A DNA stretch of 58,498 nt from Hoylesella timonensis 4401737 = DSM 22865 = JCM 15640 (GCF_000455445.1 NZ_HG417094.1:115507-174004), one strand, 5' to 3'; shown: positions 17,327-26,421, counted from the first letter of the stretch. Notes: generated from the sequence alone by a model not told the origin. Numbers and translations are program-made.

Positions 17327-18241
17327 TCAAATTGAAGAGACAATATCTTTTTCTGCTTTTGTCTTATGGTGTGCATTTTTAAGAATTAACACTGCTACGG
17401 CAATCAATATCAACACAAATCCGATGGCTATGTGTACCGTAAACGGTTCGCCAAAGACCATAATGCCGATACACATCGCCGTTAGTGGTTCAAAGGCACC
17501 GAGTATTGCCACCAAGGTGCTGCCAATACTCTTCAGCGACAAGATGAGGGTGATGTTGCTTACTACTGTTGGAAGCAAGCCCAATAAGAAGAGGTTGAGC
17601 AGGACCGTACCCGTATGAATGGCTGGCAACCTACCTGAGGTGAATATGGCGTATAACATGAGCAGCAGCATCGTGAAGAAGAAAATATAAAAGTTTACTT
17701 TTATGGTGGGTATGGTGCGTATGTTCATTGTTGGGTAGGCAACCATATAAATAGCGTACGACAGTCCTGACAGAAGCTCTAAGCAGATGCCCAAAACAGA
17801 GATGTTGCCAACACCATTCTCAATTCCTGATAAGAAACATACCCCTGCCACAGCCAGTCCAATGGCCAAAAAGGTAGTACCCGATGCCTTTTCACCCCTA
17901 AAAATCATCATTAACAGAGCAGTCCACACAGGATATGAAAACATAATAACGGTTGCGATGCCGCTGGACAGGTAACGATAGCCCTCAATAAGGAAAACTG
18001 CCGACCCGGTATACATAGTGGATAGCAGCATGAGGCGGAGCGATTCGCCAAAGCGAAGATGTAGACTTTGCCGTTGGTACATCAGCACAACAAGCATAAT
18101 GAGACAAGCAAAAGCAAAGCGATACACTAATACTGCGGTGGAGGGCATGCCCGTTGCTAATACTGGAAGACTAAAGAGTGGTATAAGCCCAAAGGCTGTT
18201 GCAGATGTAATGGCTCCTACAAAACCATGTATTTTGTTCAT
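17327..18241 (-). CDS. EamA/DMT-family permease
   Basis: 304 residues made of about ten hydrophobic segments in two repeats, as in drug/metabolite transporters of the EamA family (FGLIPLFSLPVL and YRFAFACLIML in the first half; GLLPTVVSNITLILSLKSIGSTLVAILGAFEPLTA in the second). An inner-membrane exporter or importer of small metabolites; substrate unknown. Its start lies 10 bp from an octamer repeat array that fills the gap to the chromate-type gene upstream, so it may be read through from that pair. Confidence 0.88.
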   Translation of the reverse strand: MNKIHGFVGAITSATAFGLIPLFSLPVLATGMPSTAVLVYRFAFACLIMLVVLMYQRQSLHLRFGESLRLMLLSTMYTGSAVFLIEGYRYLSSGIATVIMFSYPVWTALLMMIFRGEKASGTTFLAIGLAVAGVCFLSGIENGVGNISVLGICLELLSGLSYAIYMVAYPTMNIRTIPTIKVNFYIFFFTMLLLMLYAIFTSGRLPAIHTGTVLLNLFLLGLLPTVVSNITLILSLKSIGSTLVAILGAFEPLTAMCIGIMVFGEPFTVHIAIGFVLILIAVAVLILKNAHHKTKAEKDIVSSI

Positions 18242-18251
18242 TGGTTTTTAG

Positions 18252-18397
18252 TTAATGAGTTAATGAGTTGATAAGTTGTTTTAGTTCACGAGTTCATAGG
18301 TTGATGAGTTCATAAGTTGATGAGTTGATCTCCATTACAGCAAACTTGCAAACTCATCAACTCAGAAACTTACAAACTTACAAACTTATATACTCTC
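18252..18397. repeat. Inverted pair of octamer arrays
   Basis: From 18252 to 18332 run ten near-consecutive units of the form TTSATRAG (TTAATGAG, TTAATGAG, TTGATAAG, one 9-mer, TTCACGAG, TTCATAGG, TTGATGAG, TTCATAAG, TTGATGAG, TTGATCTC). After nine bases, 18342-18397 holds seven in-phase units in the opposite sense (AAACTTGC, AAACTCAT, CAACTCAG, AAACTTAC twice, AAACTTAT, ATACTCTC). The second array reaches the stop codon of the chromate-type gene (18396-18398). Together they fill nearly the whole 154-bp gap. Confidence 0.88.
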
Positions 18398-18971
18398 AAT
18401 ACAGTAACATCAACCCTGCGAATGCCGCATAGCAAATCATTCGGATAGGATTAATTTTGATATATTTCGTTCCTATAAATGTTGCGATGAATAACGCAAT
18501 ACTAATCCAAAACTGCCATGGATTTCTCACCATTGAGCCAAAGTTTTCCTCATTCATCAGCAGTAGGGTGGCAGCAGCCAAAAGACCAACAACAGCAGGT
18601 CTTAGGCCGCTAAAGATATTTTGCACTGGTTCTGTATTCATATATTTCATAAACATCTTGCTAATGAGTATCATGAGGACAAGGGAAGGTAGCACCAAGG
18701 CTGTAGTGGCAACAACCGAGCCTAAAACCGACATCCACATGCCATATCCTGCATTGTGAATGGCAGCATAGCCACAATAGGTGGCAGAGTTGATGCCTAT
18801 GGGACCAGGTGTCATCTGACTGATAGCCACAATGTTGGTAAACTCCGCACTTGTCAACCAGTGGTGTTGTATCACTGTCTCTGTTTGTATGAGCGACAGC
18901 ATGCCGTAACCACCACCAAAACCAAACAAACCTATTTGGAAAAAGGTAAAGAAGAGATAGAGGTAAATCAT
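18396..18971 (-). CDS. Chromate-transporter-family protein, second half (ChrA-like CHR domain)
   Basis: 191 residues from Met at 18971. The motif FFQIGLFGFGGGYGMLSLIQTE and the later MTPGPIGINSATYCGY are hallmarks of the CHR domain; several hydrophobic segments follow. It is the partner of the gene just upstream: short single-domain CHR proteins usually occur as such pairs and are thought to work as heterodimers exchanging chromate for sulfate, though in gut and oral anaerobes the real substrate is unclear. I chose this start because the upstream stop ends one base earlier; a start at 19013 would overlap the partner by 41 bases and add 14 residues. Confidence 0.9.
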   Translation of the reverse strand: MIYLYLFFTFFQIGLFGFGGGYGMLSLIQTETVIQHHWLTSAEFTNIVAISQMTPGPIGINSATYCGYAAIHNAGYGMWMSVLGSVVATTALVLPSLVLMILISKMFMKYMNTEPVQNIFSGLRPAVVGLLAAATLLLMNEENFGSMVRNPWQFWISIALFIATFIGTKYIKINPIRMICYAAFAGLMLLY

Positions 18972-18972
18972 A

Positions 18973-19563
18973 TTACTCAGTAGGCTTGATAAACTGTCCG
19001 TAAATATAGCCACCTGCCGCTGCAGCTATGATAATAAAAATAGGGTTGACTCCAACCGCCCATATCAGCAGCGCAGAAATAACGGGTATCCAACAGTTGA
19101 CTAACGATATCTTCGCACTCTTTGCTAAGTTGAAGGTGGGTACGGCTATCAAGGCGACAACCGCTGGTCGAATGCCATTGAACATGGCTGCTATCCAAGG
19201 CACGTCCATAAAACGATGAAAGAACATCGCAATCAGCAAAATGATGAGAAAAGACGGCAATGCCGTCCCTGTAGCCGTACAAATGGCTCCGGGTGTGCCT
19301 CGTAACTTATAGCCAACAAAGGTGCTGATGTTGATAGCAAACACACCGGGACAGCTCTGTGCAACGGCAATGAGGTCGAGGAACTCATCTTTCTCTATCC
19401 AATGATGCTTCTCCACTACCTCTGTTTCGATAATGGGAATCATGGCATAGCCACCACCGAGGGTAAACGCTCCTATCTTGAAGAATGTCTTAAAGAGCGT
19501 CGTCCAGCGGTAGTTGTCCTGCGATGTCTCTGCCGTGTTGGGTATTTTGATATGATTGCCCAT
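18973..19563 (-). CDS. Chromate-transporter-family protein, first half (ChrA-like CHR domain)
   Basis: 196 residues. After a hydrophilic N-terminus of ~25 residues come LFKTFFKIGAFTLGGGYAMIPIIETEVV and AVAQSCPGVFAINISTFVGYKL, the CHR-domain signatures, and then hydrophobic helices. It is translated just before its partner gene (one-base gap), so the two products are probably made in equal amounts and form one inner-membrane transporter. Known members export chromate; here the substrate is an inference from family only. An octamer array and the end of purL lie upstream. Confidence 0.9.
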   Translation of the reverse strand: MGNHIKIPNTAETSQDNYRWTTLFKTFFKIGAFTLGGGYAMIPIIETEVVEKHHWIEKDEFLDLIAVAQSCPGVFAINISTFVGYKLRGTPGAICTATGTALPSFLIILLIAMFFHRFMDVPWIAAMFNGIRPAVVALIAVPTFNLAKSAKISLVNCWIPVISALLIWAVGVNPIFIIIAAAAGGYIYGQFIKPTE

Positions 19564-19610
19564 GCGTTATAAATGGTGATAGTCTCCTTACTAATGAATA
19601 CCTTTTTGCC

Positions 19611-19666
19611 AACTTATCAACTCGTCAACTTGTGAACTCGTCAACTTGTGAACTCGTCAACTATAC
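19611..19666. repeat. Octamer array across the purL stop codon
   Basis: Seven perfectly in-phase octamers: AACTTATC, AACTCGTC, AACTTGTG, AACTCGTC, AACTTGTG, AACTCGTC, AACTATAC. The last unit contains the purL stop codon (19661-19663). The same family of octamers occurs at 18252-18397 and 32892-32971. Confidence 0.9.
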
Positions 19667-22600
19667 TTTTCCTTCTATCCACTTTCTCGCATTTACAAAT
19701 GCCTCTATCCATGGAGTCACTTCATCGCAGCGATGCTTGTGGGGATAATAAGCAGTTTGCCAAGGGAAGATAGCGCGTTCTAAGTGGGGCATCATTGCCA
19801 AATGACGTCCATCCGCAGAACAGATGCCAGCCACACTATAGTCGCTGCCATTTGGATTTCCTGGATATTCACTGTAGTTGTATTTTGCAACAATATGATA
19901 CTTGTCTTCTGTCTCTGGCAAGCTAAACTTCCCTTCTCCATGCGCTACCCAAATGCCCAATTTGCTATGAGCGAGGCTGCCAAGCATCACACTGTTATTC
20001 TCAGGAATAGAAAGACTTAAGAATGCACTCTCAAACTTCTGTGAGTCGTTGTGCAACATGCGTGTGTGTCGTTGAAGTTCAGGGTTAATCAAGTTCAGCT
20101 CTACCATCAATTGGCAACCGTTACAGATTCCTAATGAGAGCGTATCCTTACGAGCATAGAACTTATCGAGCGCTTCTTTCGCTTTGGGATTGTATAAGAA
20201 TGCGCCTGCCCAACCTTTTGCAGAACCCAACACATCACTGTTTGAAAAACCGCCACAGAATACAATCATATGGATATCTTCCAGTGTTTCTCGACCAGAA
20301 ATCAAGTCGGTCATCATCACATCTTTCACGTCAAAGCCTGCTAAGTATAAGGCATAAGCCATTTCGCGTTCGCCATTGGTTCCTTTCTCTCGGATAATGG
20401 CGGCTTTAATTCCTGATGCGGAGCGACGATTGGCATCCAACTGGTATTGAGAGAGCTTGCCCGTAAATCCATCTTTGAAGTGCCACTCAACGGGTTGTTG
20501 CCAATAGTTCTGTCGGCGTTCGTCTGCTTTTCCATTCATGCTCTGTCGTTGATCCAGCAGATAAGATGTCTGATACCATGTGTCACGCAATGCATCAATC
20601 TCAAATTCGTGTTCCCATTCACCTTTCTTTATCACGAGCTGGCGTACTTTGGGGGTAGGGTAGCCAATCTTGGCATATCCAATACCTTCGGCTTCTAAGT
20701 ATTCGCGCAATGTTTGTTTGTGCGTGTCGGATACCTGAATGATGACACCCGGATTTTCGGCAAATAGGGCTTTCACCACATCCTCTTCTGCAAAATCGTA
20801 AAGATTTACGTGGATGCCCCCATCAGGATTGGCAAATGTCATTTCCAAAAGGGTAGTAATCAAGCCACCAGCACTAATGTCATGGCCTGCCATCACCCAA
20901 CCTTTCTTGATTAAGGCTTGAACTGCTTCAAAACAATCGGCGAAATACTCTGGGTTTTTCACCGTCGGAACGTCACTCCCTACTTTTCCTAAGGTTTGCG
21001 CAAAGGCACTTCCGCCCAACCGCTGGTCGTCGAAAGAGAAATCAATGTAGTAGAGTGATGAGTTCTTATCATTCACTAAAACAGATGAAACCACTTTTTT
21101 CACATCTTCCACTTCGCCTCCTGCGCTGACAATGACGGTTCCCGGAGAGATGATTTTCTCGCCATTAGGATATTTCTGGGTAAGTGAAAGCGAGTCTTTT
21201 CCTGTGGGTACGTTGATGTGGAGCGAGCAACAGAAGTCGCTCAATGCCTCAACAGCAGCATACAGGCGTGCATCTTCGCCCTTTTGTGAGCGGCAAGGCC
21301 ACATCCAGTTGGCTGATAGCGAGATGCCTTCCAGCCCATCTGTGAGCGGAGCCCACACAATATTGGTGAGTGCCTCTGCCACACTGAGCACACTTCCTGC
21401 TTGTGGCGAAGCCAATCCTGCTTGTGGCGCATGTCCTATCGCTGTTGCAATCCCTTTCTTGCCACGATAGTCTAATGCCACGACACCACAGTCGGAGAGG
21501 GGCAACTGTATCTTGCCTTGACATTGTTGGCGTGCTATCCTTCCTGTTACAGAGCGGTCCACCTTGTTGGTGAGCCAGTCTTTACAGGCTACAGCTTCCA
21601 ATTGTAGCACGTTGTCAAGATAGCTGTCTATTTGGTCTTGGCTATAGGTGACGTTTTCGTAATGGCGTTCTACCGTCTCATCTTTCATGATGGTCTTGGG
21701 CGAATGTCCAAACATTTGTGCCACATCTAAGTCAAACGGTTTCTTTCCATCCCCTTGTACGAATGAGAAGTGAGCGTCGCCAGTGGTCTCACCTACCACG
21801 TAGAGCGGTGCACGCTCACGTTCGGCAATCGCCTTCACGTGGTCAAGATGTTGCTCGTCAATGAGCAGTCCCATGCGCTCCTGACTCTCGTTGGCAATGA
21901 TTTCCTTGGCACTGAGCGTCTTATCACCAATCGGCAACTTGGTCATGTCAATCTCTCCACCGCAGTCTTCTACCAATTCAGACAAGCAGTTCAGGTGTCC
22001 AGCACTACCATGGTCATGGATAGACACCACTGGGTTGCTGTCTTCTTCTACCAAAGCCCTTACCAAGTTGTAGGCACGCTTTTGCATTTCGGGGTTAGCA
22101 CGCTGTATAGCGTTCAGTTCTACACCACTGGTATAGCGTCCTGTATCAACAGATGACACGCTTCCGCCACCCAAACCAATGCGGTAGTTGTCGCCACCAA
22201 CTACTACCACTTTATTGCCTTTTTGTGGTTCTTTCTTCAAGCAGTCGCGTTTCTTACCGTAGCCAACACCGCCAGCCAACATAATTACCTTGTCGTAACC
22301 CAATTTTTGGTCGTCTTCTTGGTGTTCAAAAGTGAGTACCGAACCGCAGATTAAAGGTTGTCCGAACTTGTTTCCGAAGTCACTGGCACCATTCGAAGCC
22401 TTGATGAGTATTTGTTCGGGCGATTGATAGAGCCATTTACGCACGGGCAGGATGTTCTCCCATGACCGTGCTTCGCCTTGCAATCGAGGATAGGCTGTCA
22501 TGTAAACGGCTGTGCCTGCTAATGGCCAAGAGCCTACGCCACCACCCATGCGGTCGCGAATCTCTCCACCTGTTCCTGTTGCAGCACCGTTAAAGGGTTC

Positions 22601-23365
22601 TACGGTGGTGGGGAAGTTGTGTGTTTCGGCTTTCAAAGAGATGACACTCTCGATGTCTTTTACTTTGAAATAATCACTGGTTGCCTGATTTTCGGGTGCA
22701 AACTGTTCTATCATGGGACCTTGTGCGAAAGCCACATTGTCCTTATAGGCAGACAGTATCTTGCCCGGATTCTCTTTGGTGGTACGCTTAATCATGGCAA
22801 AGAGCGAGGATTCTTTTTCTTCACCGTCAATGATAAATGTGCCACCGAATATCTTATGCCGACAGTGTTCAGAATTGATTTGTGCAAACCCGAATATTTC
22901 GCTGTCGGTGAGGGGCCTTCCGTTCTGCTTTTCTATGGTGTGCAGGTACGCCATCTCTTCTGGCGAGAGTGCCAATCCCTCTTGCTCGTTATACTGTTCC
23001 AGATTTTCAACCAGCTTGATAAGCTCTGGTTGGTGATTCACCTCAAAAATGTCTTGTCCCAATCCGTCGTACATTCTTTGCAACATCGTGTCATGTTCCG
23101 CCTCTTTTGAGCGAACAGGGAAGAACTCCTCAATACGCAAAATGCCGCTTAGATTCATATTTTCAGTAATCTCAACGGCATTGGTACTCCATGGAGTAAT
23201 CATTTCGCGCCGTGGTCCTACGAAGAAGCCCTCAAGCTGCTCTGCATCCAAGCAAGTAGCTTGCCCAAAGAGCCAACACAGTTTGTCGATGTCTTCTTGA
23301 CAAGGTTGGTGGTTTATCTCCGTTGCAATGATATTCTTTTGGGGTGTTTCAAAGAAAAGAATCAT
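19661..23365 (-). CDS. purL: Phosphoribosylformylglycinamidine synthase, single-chain form
   Basis: 1234 residues: the large PurL with an N-terminal FGAM-synthase part and a C-terminal glutaminase in one chain, as in Proteobacteria and Bacteroidetes. Visible blocks include SEHCRHKIFGG, SLKAETHNFPTTVEPFNGAATGTGGEIRD, GGDNYRIGLGGGSVSS, SIHDHGSAGHLNCLSELVED and GHDISAGGLITTLLEM. In the glutaminase are FCGGFSNSD and GICNGCQL with nucleophile Cys1081, then WVAHGEGKF. It converts FGAR, glutamine and ATP to FGAM in purine synthesis. No other pur gene is adjacent. A consensus promoter lies at 23489-23519, giving a ~115-base leader with no purine riboswitch seen. The stop codon falls inside an octamer array. 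Confidence 0.96.
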   Translation of the reverse strand: MILFFETPQKNIIATEINHQPCQEDIDKLCWLFGQATCLDAEQLEGFFVGPRREMITPWSTNAVEITENMNLSGILRIEEFFPVRSKEAEHDTMLQRMYDGLGQDIFEVNHQPELIKLVENLEQYNEQEGLALSPEEMAYLHTIEKQNGRPLTDSEIFGFAQINSEHCRHKIFGGTFIIDGEEKESSLFAMIKRTTKENPGKILSAYKDNVAFAQGPMIEQFAPENQATSDYFKVKDIESVISLKAETHNFPTTVEPFNGAATGTGGEIRDRMGGGVGSWPLAGTAVYMTAYPRLQGEARSWENILPVRKWLYQSPEQILIKASNGASDFGNKFGQPLICGSVLTFEHQEDDQKLGYDKVIMLAGGVGYGKKRDCLKKEPQKGNKVVVVGGDNYRIGLGGGSVSSVDTGRYTSGVELNAIQRANPEMQKRAYNLVRALVEEDSNPVVSIHDHGSAGHLNCLSELVEDCGGEIDMTKLPIGDKTLSAKEIIANESQERMGLLIDEQHLDHVKAIAERERAPLYVVGETTGDAHFSFVQGDGKKPFDLDVAQMFGHSPKTIMKDETVERHYENVTYSQDQIDSYLDNVLQLEAVACKDWLTNKVDRSVTGRIARQQCQGKIQLPLSDCGVVALDYRGKKGIATAIGHAPQAGLASPQAGSVLSVAEALTNIVWAPLTDGLEGISLSANWMWPCRSQKGEDARLYAAVEALSDFCCSLHINVPTGKDSLSLTQKYPNGEKIISPGTVIVSAGGEVEDVKKVVSSVLVNDKNSSLYYIDFSFDDQRLGGSAFAQTLGKVGSDVPTVKNPEYFADCFEAVQALIKKGWVMAGHDISAGGLITTLLEMTFANPDGGIHVNLYDFAEEDVVKALFAENPGVIIQVSDTHKQTLREYLEAEGIGYAKIGYPTPKVRQLVIKKGEWEHEFEIDALRDTWYQTSYLLDQRQSMNGKADERRQNYWQQPVEWHFKDGFTGKLSQYQLDANRRSASGIKAAIIREKGTNGEREMAYALYLAGFDVKDVMMTDLISGRETLEDIHMIVFCGGFSNSDVLGSAKGWAGAFLYNPKAKEALDKFYARKDTLSLGICNGCQLMVELNLINPELQRHTRMLHNDSQKFESAFLSLSIPENNSVMLGSLAHSKLGIWVAHGEGKFSLPETEDKYHIVAKYNYSEYPGNPNGSDYSVAGICSADGRHLAMMPHLERAIFPWQTAYYPHKHRCDEVTPWIEAFVNARKWIEGKV

Positions 23366-23488
23366 ATCTGTAAAATTAGTATAAAGGTGAATGTTTGTCT
23401 TTTAAGAAAAAGATAATATCTACACCCAAGAATAGTTTGTAGATGGGCATGATTTATCTCTTTGTTGAAGCGAAGCCTATCTTCTCTG

Positions 23489-23519
23489 CAAAGATACTGC
23501 AAACTGTGGACAGCACAAA
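23489..23519 (-). promoter_or_regulatory. Promoter of purL
   Basis: Minus-strand TTTG (23516-23519), 19 bases, then TATCTTTG (23489-23496): a full match to the Bacteroidetes promoter consensus. Confidence 0.8.
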
Positions 23520-23561
23520 ATAAAATGATTGATATTTGCCTTATAGGATTTTTATAAGGAA

Positions 23562-23602
23562 GCAAAATAGGCTGTTTTGGTGGGTAAAACAGCCTATTTT
23601 GC
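23562..23602 (-). terminator. Strong hairpin, probable terminator of the nadK-to-adaptor run
   Basis: GCAAAATAGGCTGTTTT (23562-23578) and AAAACAGCCTATTTTGC (23586-23602) form a perfect 17-bp stem with a 7-base loop. It lies downstream of the HlyD-adaptor gene and upstream of the purL promoter on the same strand, where a terminator is expected. T-rich DNA is partly inside the stem rather than after it. Confidence 0.65.
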
Positions 23603-23767
23603 AAGATAAAACAGTTTATTTTATAAAAGAAGTATCATCATAGAAGCTCTGATTATTATTGCGCTACTGTATCTATCTGCTTTTTATAGGGATGTGAATA
23701 AAAAGCGTTCACGCCTTTCGTGAAAGCAAAAAGGAGGGTATAGAGACGTGAAGGATGTGGGCGTTAG

Positions 23768-23959
23768 GCTGGTTCTATAAATTAGCTTTGTTAGTTTTTG
23801 TGCTTATTTTTGAGGTCAAAAATGTAAGAGAGTGAAGGAGTGTAGCGAGCTACACGACTGAACGAACTTGCATTTTGAACCAAAAAGAAGCGCAAAAGAT
23901 GACAAAACGTATTTCTTAAAATTTAATTATTATATACGGTGGTAATTTATAGAACCAGC
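23768..23959. mobile_element. 192-bp hairpin MITE with perfect terminal inverted repeats
   Basis: Ends GCTGGTTCTATAAATTA (23768-23784) and its exact reverse complement (23943-23959) give 17-bp terminal inverted repeats. Both sides are flanked by CGTTAG (23762-23767 and 23960-23965), a probable 6-bp target duplication. Inside, the two arms pair imperfectly along most of their length, meeting at a perfect TGTAGC-GA-GCTACA apex (23841-23854); the right arm has about 35 extra bases near its outer end. There is no coding sequence. It sits 20 bp after the stop codon of the HlyD-type adaptor, between that gene and its probable terminator. The mobilising transposase family is not identifiable from this window. 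Confidence 0.88.
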
Positions 23960-23979
23960 CGTTAGCAATACATAGCGGA

Positions 23980-25083
23980 TTAGTCTTCCTTCACTTTCTT
24001 AGGTCCGCGCACCTTTTCGTTCTTGTTCAAGCCGCTTTTTATCTCGATGTTCAGACCATCGCTCATGCCTGTTTCTACCTTTCGACGCTCGTAAGTCTTG
24101 TTGTCTTTATCGCCCTTGACGACATATACATAGGTTTGTTTTCCACTAAACTCGATGGCACTCTCGGGAACAGTCAACACGTTTTGCGCACTTGCCAGTA
24201 CAATCTCGGCATTGGCACTGTATCCACTGCGTATCTTCTTGCCCTGGATGTTACGAATGGCGGCTTTAATCTCAAATTGGTTGGCGCCGTTTTGCTCAAC
24301 AGCTTTGGGCGAAACATATTCGAGAGACGCCTGCAAGGTGTTGTCCTGCAAGGCTCCGATAGTAATCTTCATCGGCATGCCCACAGACAGTTGTCCCACT
24401 TCCGTTTCGTCGATGTTGCCTCGGAAGATGAGGTCGCCCATGTTGGCTACCGTGGCAATGGTGGTTCCGTCGTTGAAGGTGTTGCTCAAGATGACCGTGT
24501 TGCCCACTTTTACAGGTACATCAAGAATCAAACCGCTAATGGTGGAGCGAATAAGTGTGCTGCTGGTGTTGGCATTATTCTTTGACACACCGTCTCGAAC
24601 CACCTCTAAGTTGTCCTGTGCAGCCTTCACTTCCTCTTGCGATTGTTGGTAGGCTTGCCGTATCTTGTCGTACTCATCGCCTGCTACTAATCCTTTGTCG
24701 TAGAGCTTCTTCTCACGGTCGTAGTTCACTTTCGCTTGCTTCACGTTGATTTGCGCCAAGCGAACGCGTGACTGGGCGTTCGACAATTGGTTCATATCCG
24801 GCACCACTTTTACCTTTGCGATAATCTCTCCAGCCTGCACCATCTCGCCCGCTTCTTTCATAATCTCGGTGATGATACCCGAAATCTGCGGTTTCACGTT
24901 CACCTCGTTGCGAGGTTCTATCTTGCCAGTGATGACAGTTACCTTCTTCAGGTTCGACATCTTGGGGGTAAACTCGTCGTAAACCTCGGGTTGAGGGCGT
25001 GACTTGAACCATAGGAAAACAAATGTTCCGATGAAGATGAGGGCGATAACGCCTGCAACGATAAATTTGATATTCTTTTTCAT
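23980..25083 (-). CDS. HlyD/MacA-type periplasmic adaptor of a tripartite exporter
   Basis: 367 residues. One N-terminal membrane anchor (~8-26) is followed by the barrel-sandwich/lipoyl region (NVKPQISGIITEIMKEAGEMVQAGEIIAKV), a helical hairpin rich in Gln, Lys and Glu (~95-165), the second lipoyl half (RSTISGLILDVPVKVGNTV) and beta-barrel segments. It would link the inner-membrane permeases encoded just upstream to an outer-membrane TolC-like channel not encoded here. It is last in the nadK-to-adaptor run, 93 bp after the second permease. Substrate unknown; MacA-like by the company it keeps. Confidence 0.9.
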   Translation of the reverse strand: MKKNIKFIVAGVIALIFIGTFVFLWFKSRPQPEVYDEFTPKMSNLKKVTVITGKIEPRNEVNVKPQISGIITEIMKEAGEMVQAGEIIAKVKVVPDMNQLSNAQSRVRLAQINVKQAKVNYDREKKLYDKGLVAGDEYDKIRQAYQQSQEEVKAAQDNLEVVRDGVSKNNANTSSTLIRSTISGLILDVPVKVGNTVILSNTFNDGTTIATVANMGDLIFRGNIDETEVGQLSVGMPMKITIGALQDNTLQASLEYVSPKAVEQNGANQFEIKAAIRNIQGKKIRSGYSANAEIVLASAQNVLTVPESAIEFSGKQTYVYVVKGDKDNKTYERRKVETGMSDGLNIEIKSGLNKNEKVRGPKKVKED

Positions 25084-25176
25084 AATGGTGTAATGTATGG
25101 TTCACAATGCGCAACTCGTTCTGCGGTCGGCAGTGTGTATCATGAATAGGTTCTATGATTAGTTTTCTTATTTGGA

Positions 25177-26421
25177 TTATTCGTCTCGCATGGCATCCAC
25201 AGGTTTGATAGACATGGCTCTCAGTGCAGGAGCCAACCCTGCCAAGACACCGAGTAAAGACAGCATGATGACAGCGCCCACGGCAGTCCAAAAGTTTACT
25301 TGGAAGTGTGCAGCAGTAAAGCCATCGGTGGTGGTACTCATCTCTGCCAACTGTAGAATGATGACGGCAAAGAGTATTCCACTCATGCCAGCTACCGCTA
25401 TCAAGATGATGCTCTCTGCGATAATCTGCCCCAAGATGGTGCGTGGCGTGGCGCCAATGGCACGCCTGATGCCTATTTCTGTAGTTCGTTCACGCACCGT
25501 TACCATCATGATGTTGGACACACCGATAGCTCCAGCCAGCAAAGTACCGATGCCTACGAGCCATACCAAGAAGTTGACACCGGCAAAGAGACTGTCAACC
25601 ATGCCATACATCACTTCGGTGTTGAACACCGTGATGCCCTTCTCATCGGTCGGATCAATGTGGTGCGCACGGGCGATGACATCTCTCATGGGTTGTGCCA
25701 CCTTGCTCATCTTGACCCCAGGACGCCCAGTAACACAAATAACGTGTACGGTTTGCCCCAAATTGTAGGCTTGTTGCATCAGTGGAAGCGGTATGACGAC
25801 GCTCTCTTCTGCCGACCCATTGATTTGCATGTTACCTGCACTATAGTCTACTCCTACGACACTGTAGTAGATAGAGTCTATCCTAATGAGCTGACCGCAG
25901 GGGTCTCCACCGCCTGGAAACAAGTTCTTGTACACTTTCTTGCCTAATATACACACCTTCCTGCGTTGCTGCATGTCCATTTCGTTGAGGTATCTACCGT
26001 AGTACATGTGTGGTGTTTCCACCTTGGCGTAATCCGCCATCAGTCCTTTGATGTTGCAGTTGCTCTTCTTGTCGCCAAACACAGCGTTTCCACCCCATTG
26101 CGACAGTCCCGGTGTAACGATGTCTAAGTCGCGAACGTTCGCCTTGATACGCTCCACGTCTTTATATTCCAACGTCCATTGTCGTCCCTTCCGATAGCCG
26201 TCGTATGGCTTGGTAGTGGGTTGAGCGAAGATGACTGAGGAGTTGGTAGCAAAGCCTTCGAACACTCGATTGAGCAACTCTCTGAACCCTTGTCCACCTC
26301 CGATGAGTCCCATGAGCATGAAGATGCCCCAGAAAACACCAAAGCCAGTGAGGAAAGAGCGGCTCTTGTTGCGAGAGAGTGTCTCGATAATCTCTTTGTA
26401 TGTGTCGATATCAAACTTCAT
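25177..26421 (-). CDS. MacB/FtsX-type ABC permease (second of two)
   Basis: 414 residues. One N-terminal membrane helix (FLTGFGVFWGIFMLMGLIGGG), a large extracytoplasmic MacB-type core of ~230 residues, and the C-terminal FtsX-like block of three helices (GIGTLLAGAIGVSNIMMVTVRERTTEIGIRRAIGATPRTIL, quoted in parts by position ~290-330). Unlike E. coli MacB it has no fused ATPase; that is the separate protein at 27707-28426. The GVSNIMM and RTTEIGIRRAIGA motifs are diagnostic. It starts three bases after the stop of the first permease, and the pair probably forms a heterodimer driving export or lipoprotein/peptide movement with the HlyD-type adaptor. Confidence 0.92.
   Translation of the reverse strand: MKFDIDTYKEIIETLSRNKSRSFLTGFGVFWGIFMLMGLIGGGQGFRELLNRVFEGFATNSSVIFAQPTTKPYDGYRKGRQWTLEYKDVERIKANVRDLDIVTPGLSQWGGNAVFGDKKSNCNIKGLMADYAKVETPHMYYGRYLNEMDMQQRRKVCILGKKVYKNLFPGGGDPCGQLIRIDSIYYSVVGVDYSAGNMQINGSAEESVVIPLPLMQQAYNLGQTVHVICVTGRPGVKMSKVAQPMRDVIARAHHIDPTDEKGITVFNTEVMYGMVDSLFAGVNFLVWLVGIGTLLAGAIGVSNIMMVTVRERTTEIGIRRAIGATPRTILGQIIAESIILIAVAGMSGILFAVIILQLAEMSTTTDGFTAAHFQVNFWTAVGAVIMLSLLGVLAGLAPALRAMSIKPVDAMRDE

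Noticed and set aside
17148..17330. 60-residue lysine-rich minus-strand frame upstream of aspA
   Set aside because: Composition follows the AT-rich DNA; no motif, and no sensible placement relative to aspA or the EamA gene.
18252..18397. Possible CRISPR-like array
   Set aside because: Units are contiguous 8-mers without spacers, and no cas genes are near; it is a tandem repeat.
23362..23604. 80-codon minus-strand frame upstream of purL
   Set aside because: It crosses the consensus purL promoter and a 17-bp hairpin; non-coding explanation is better.
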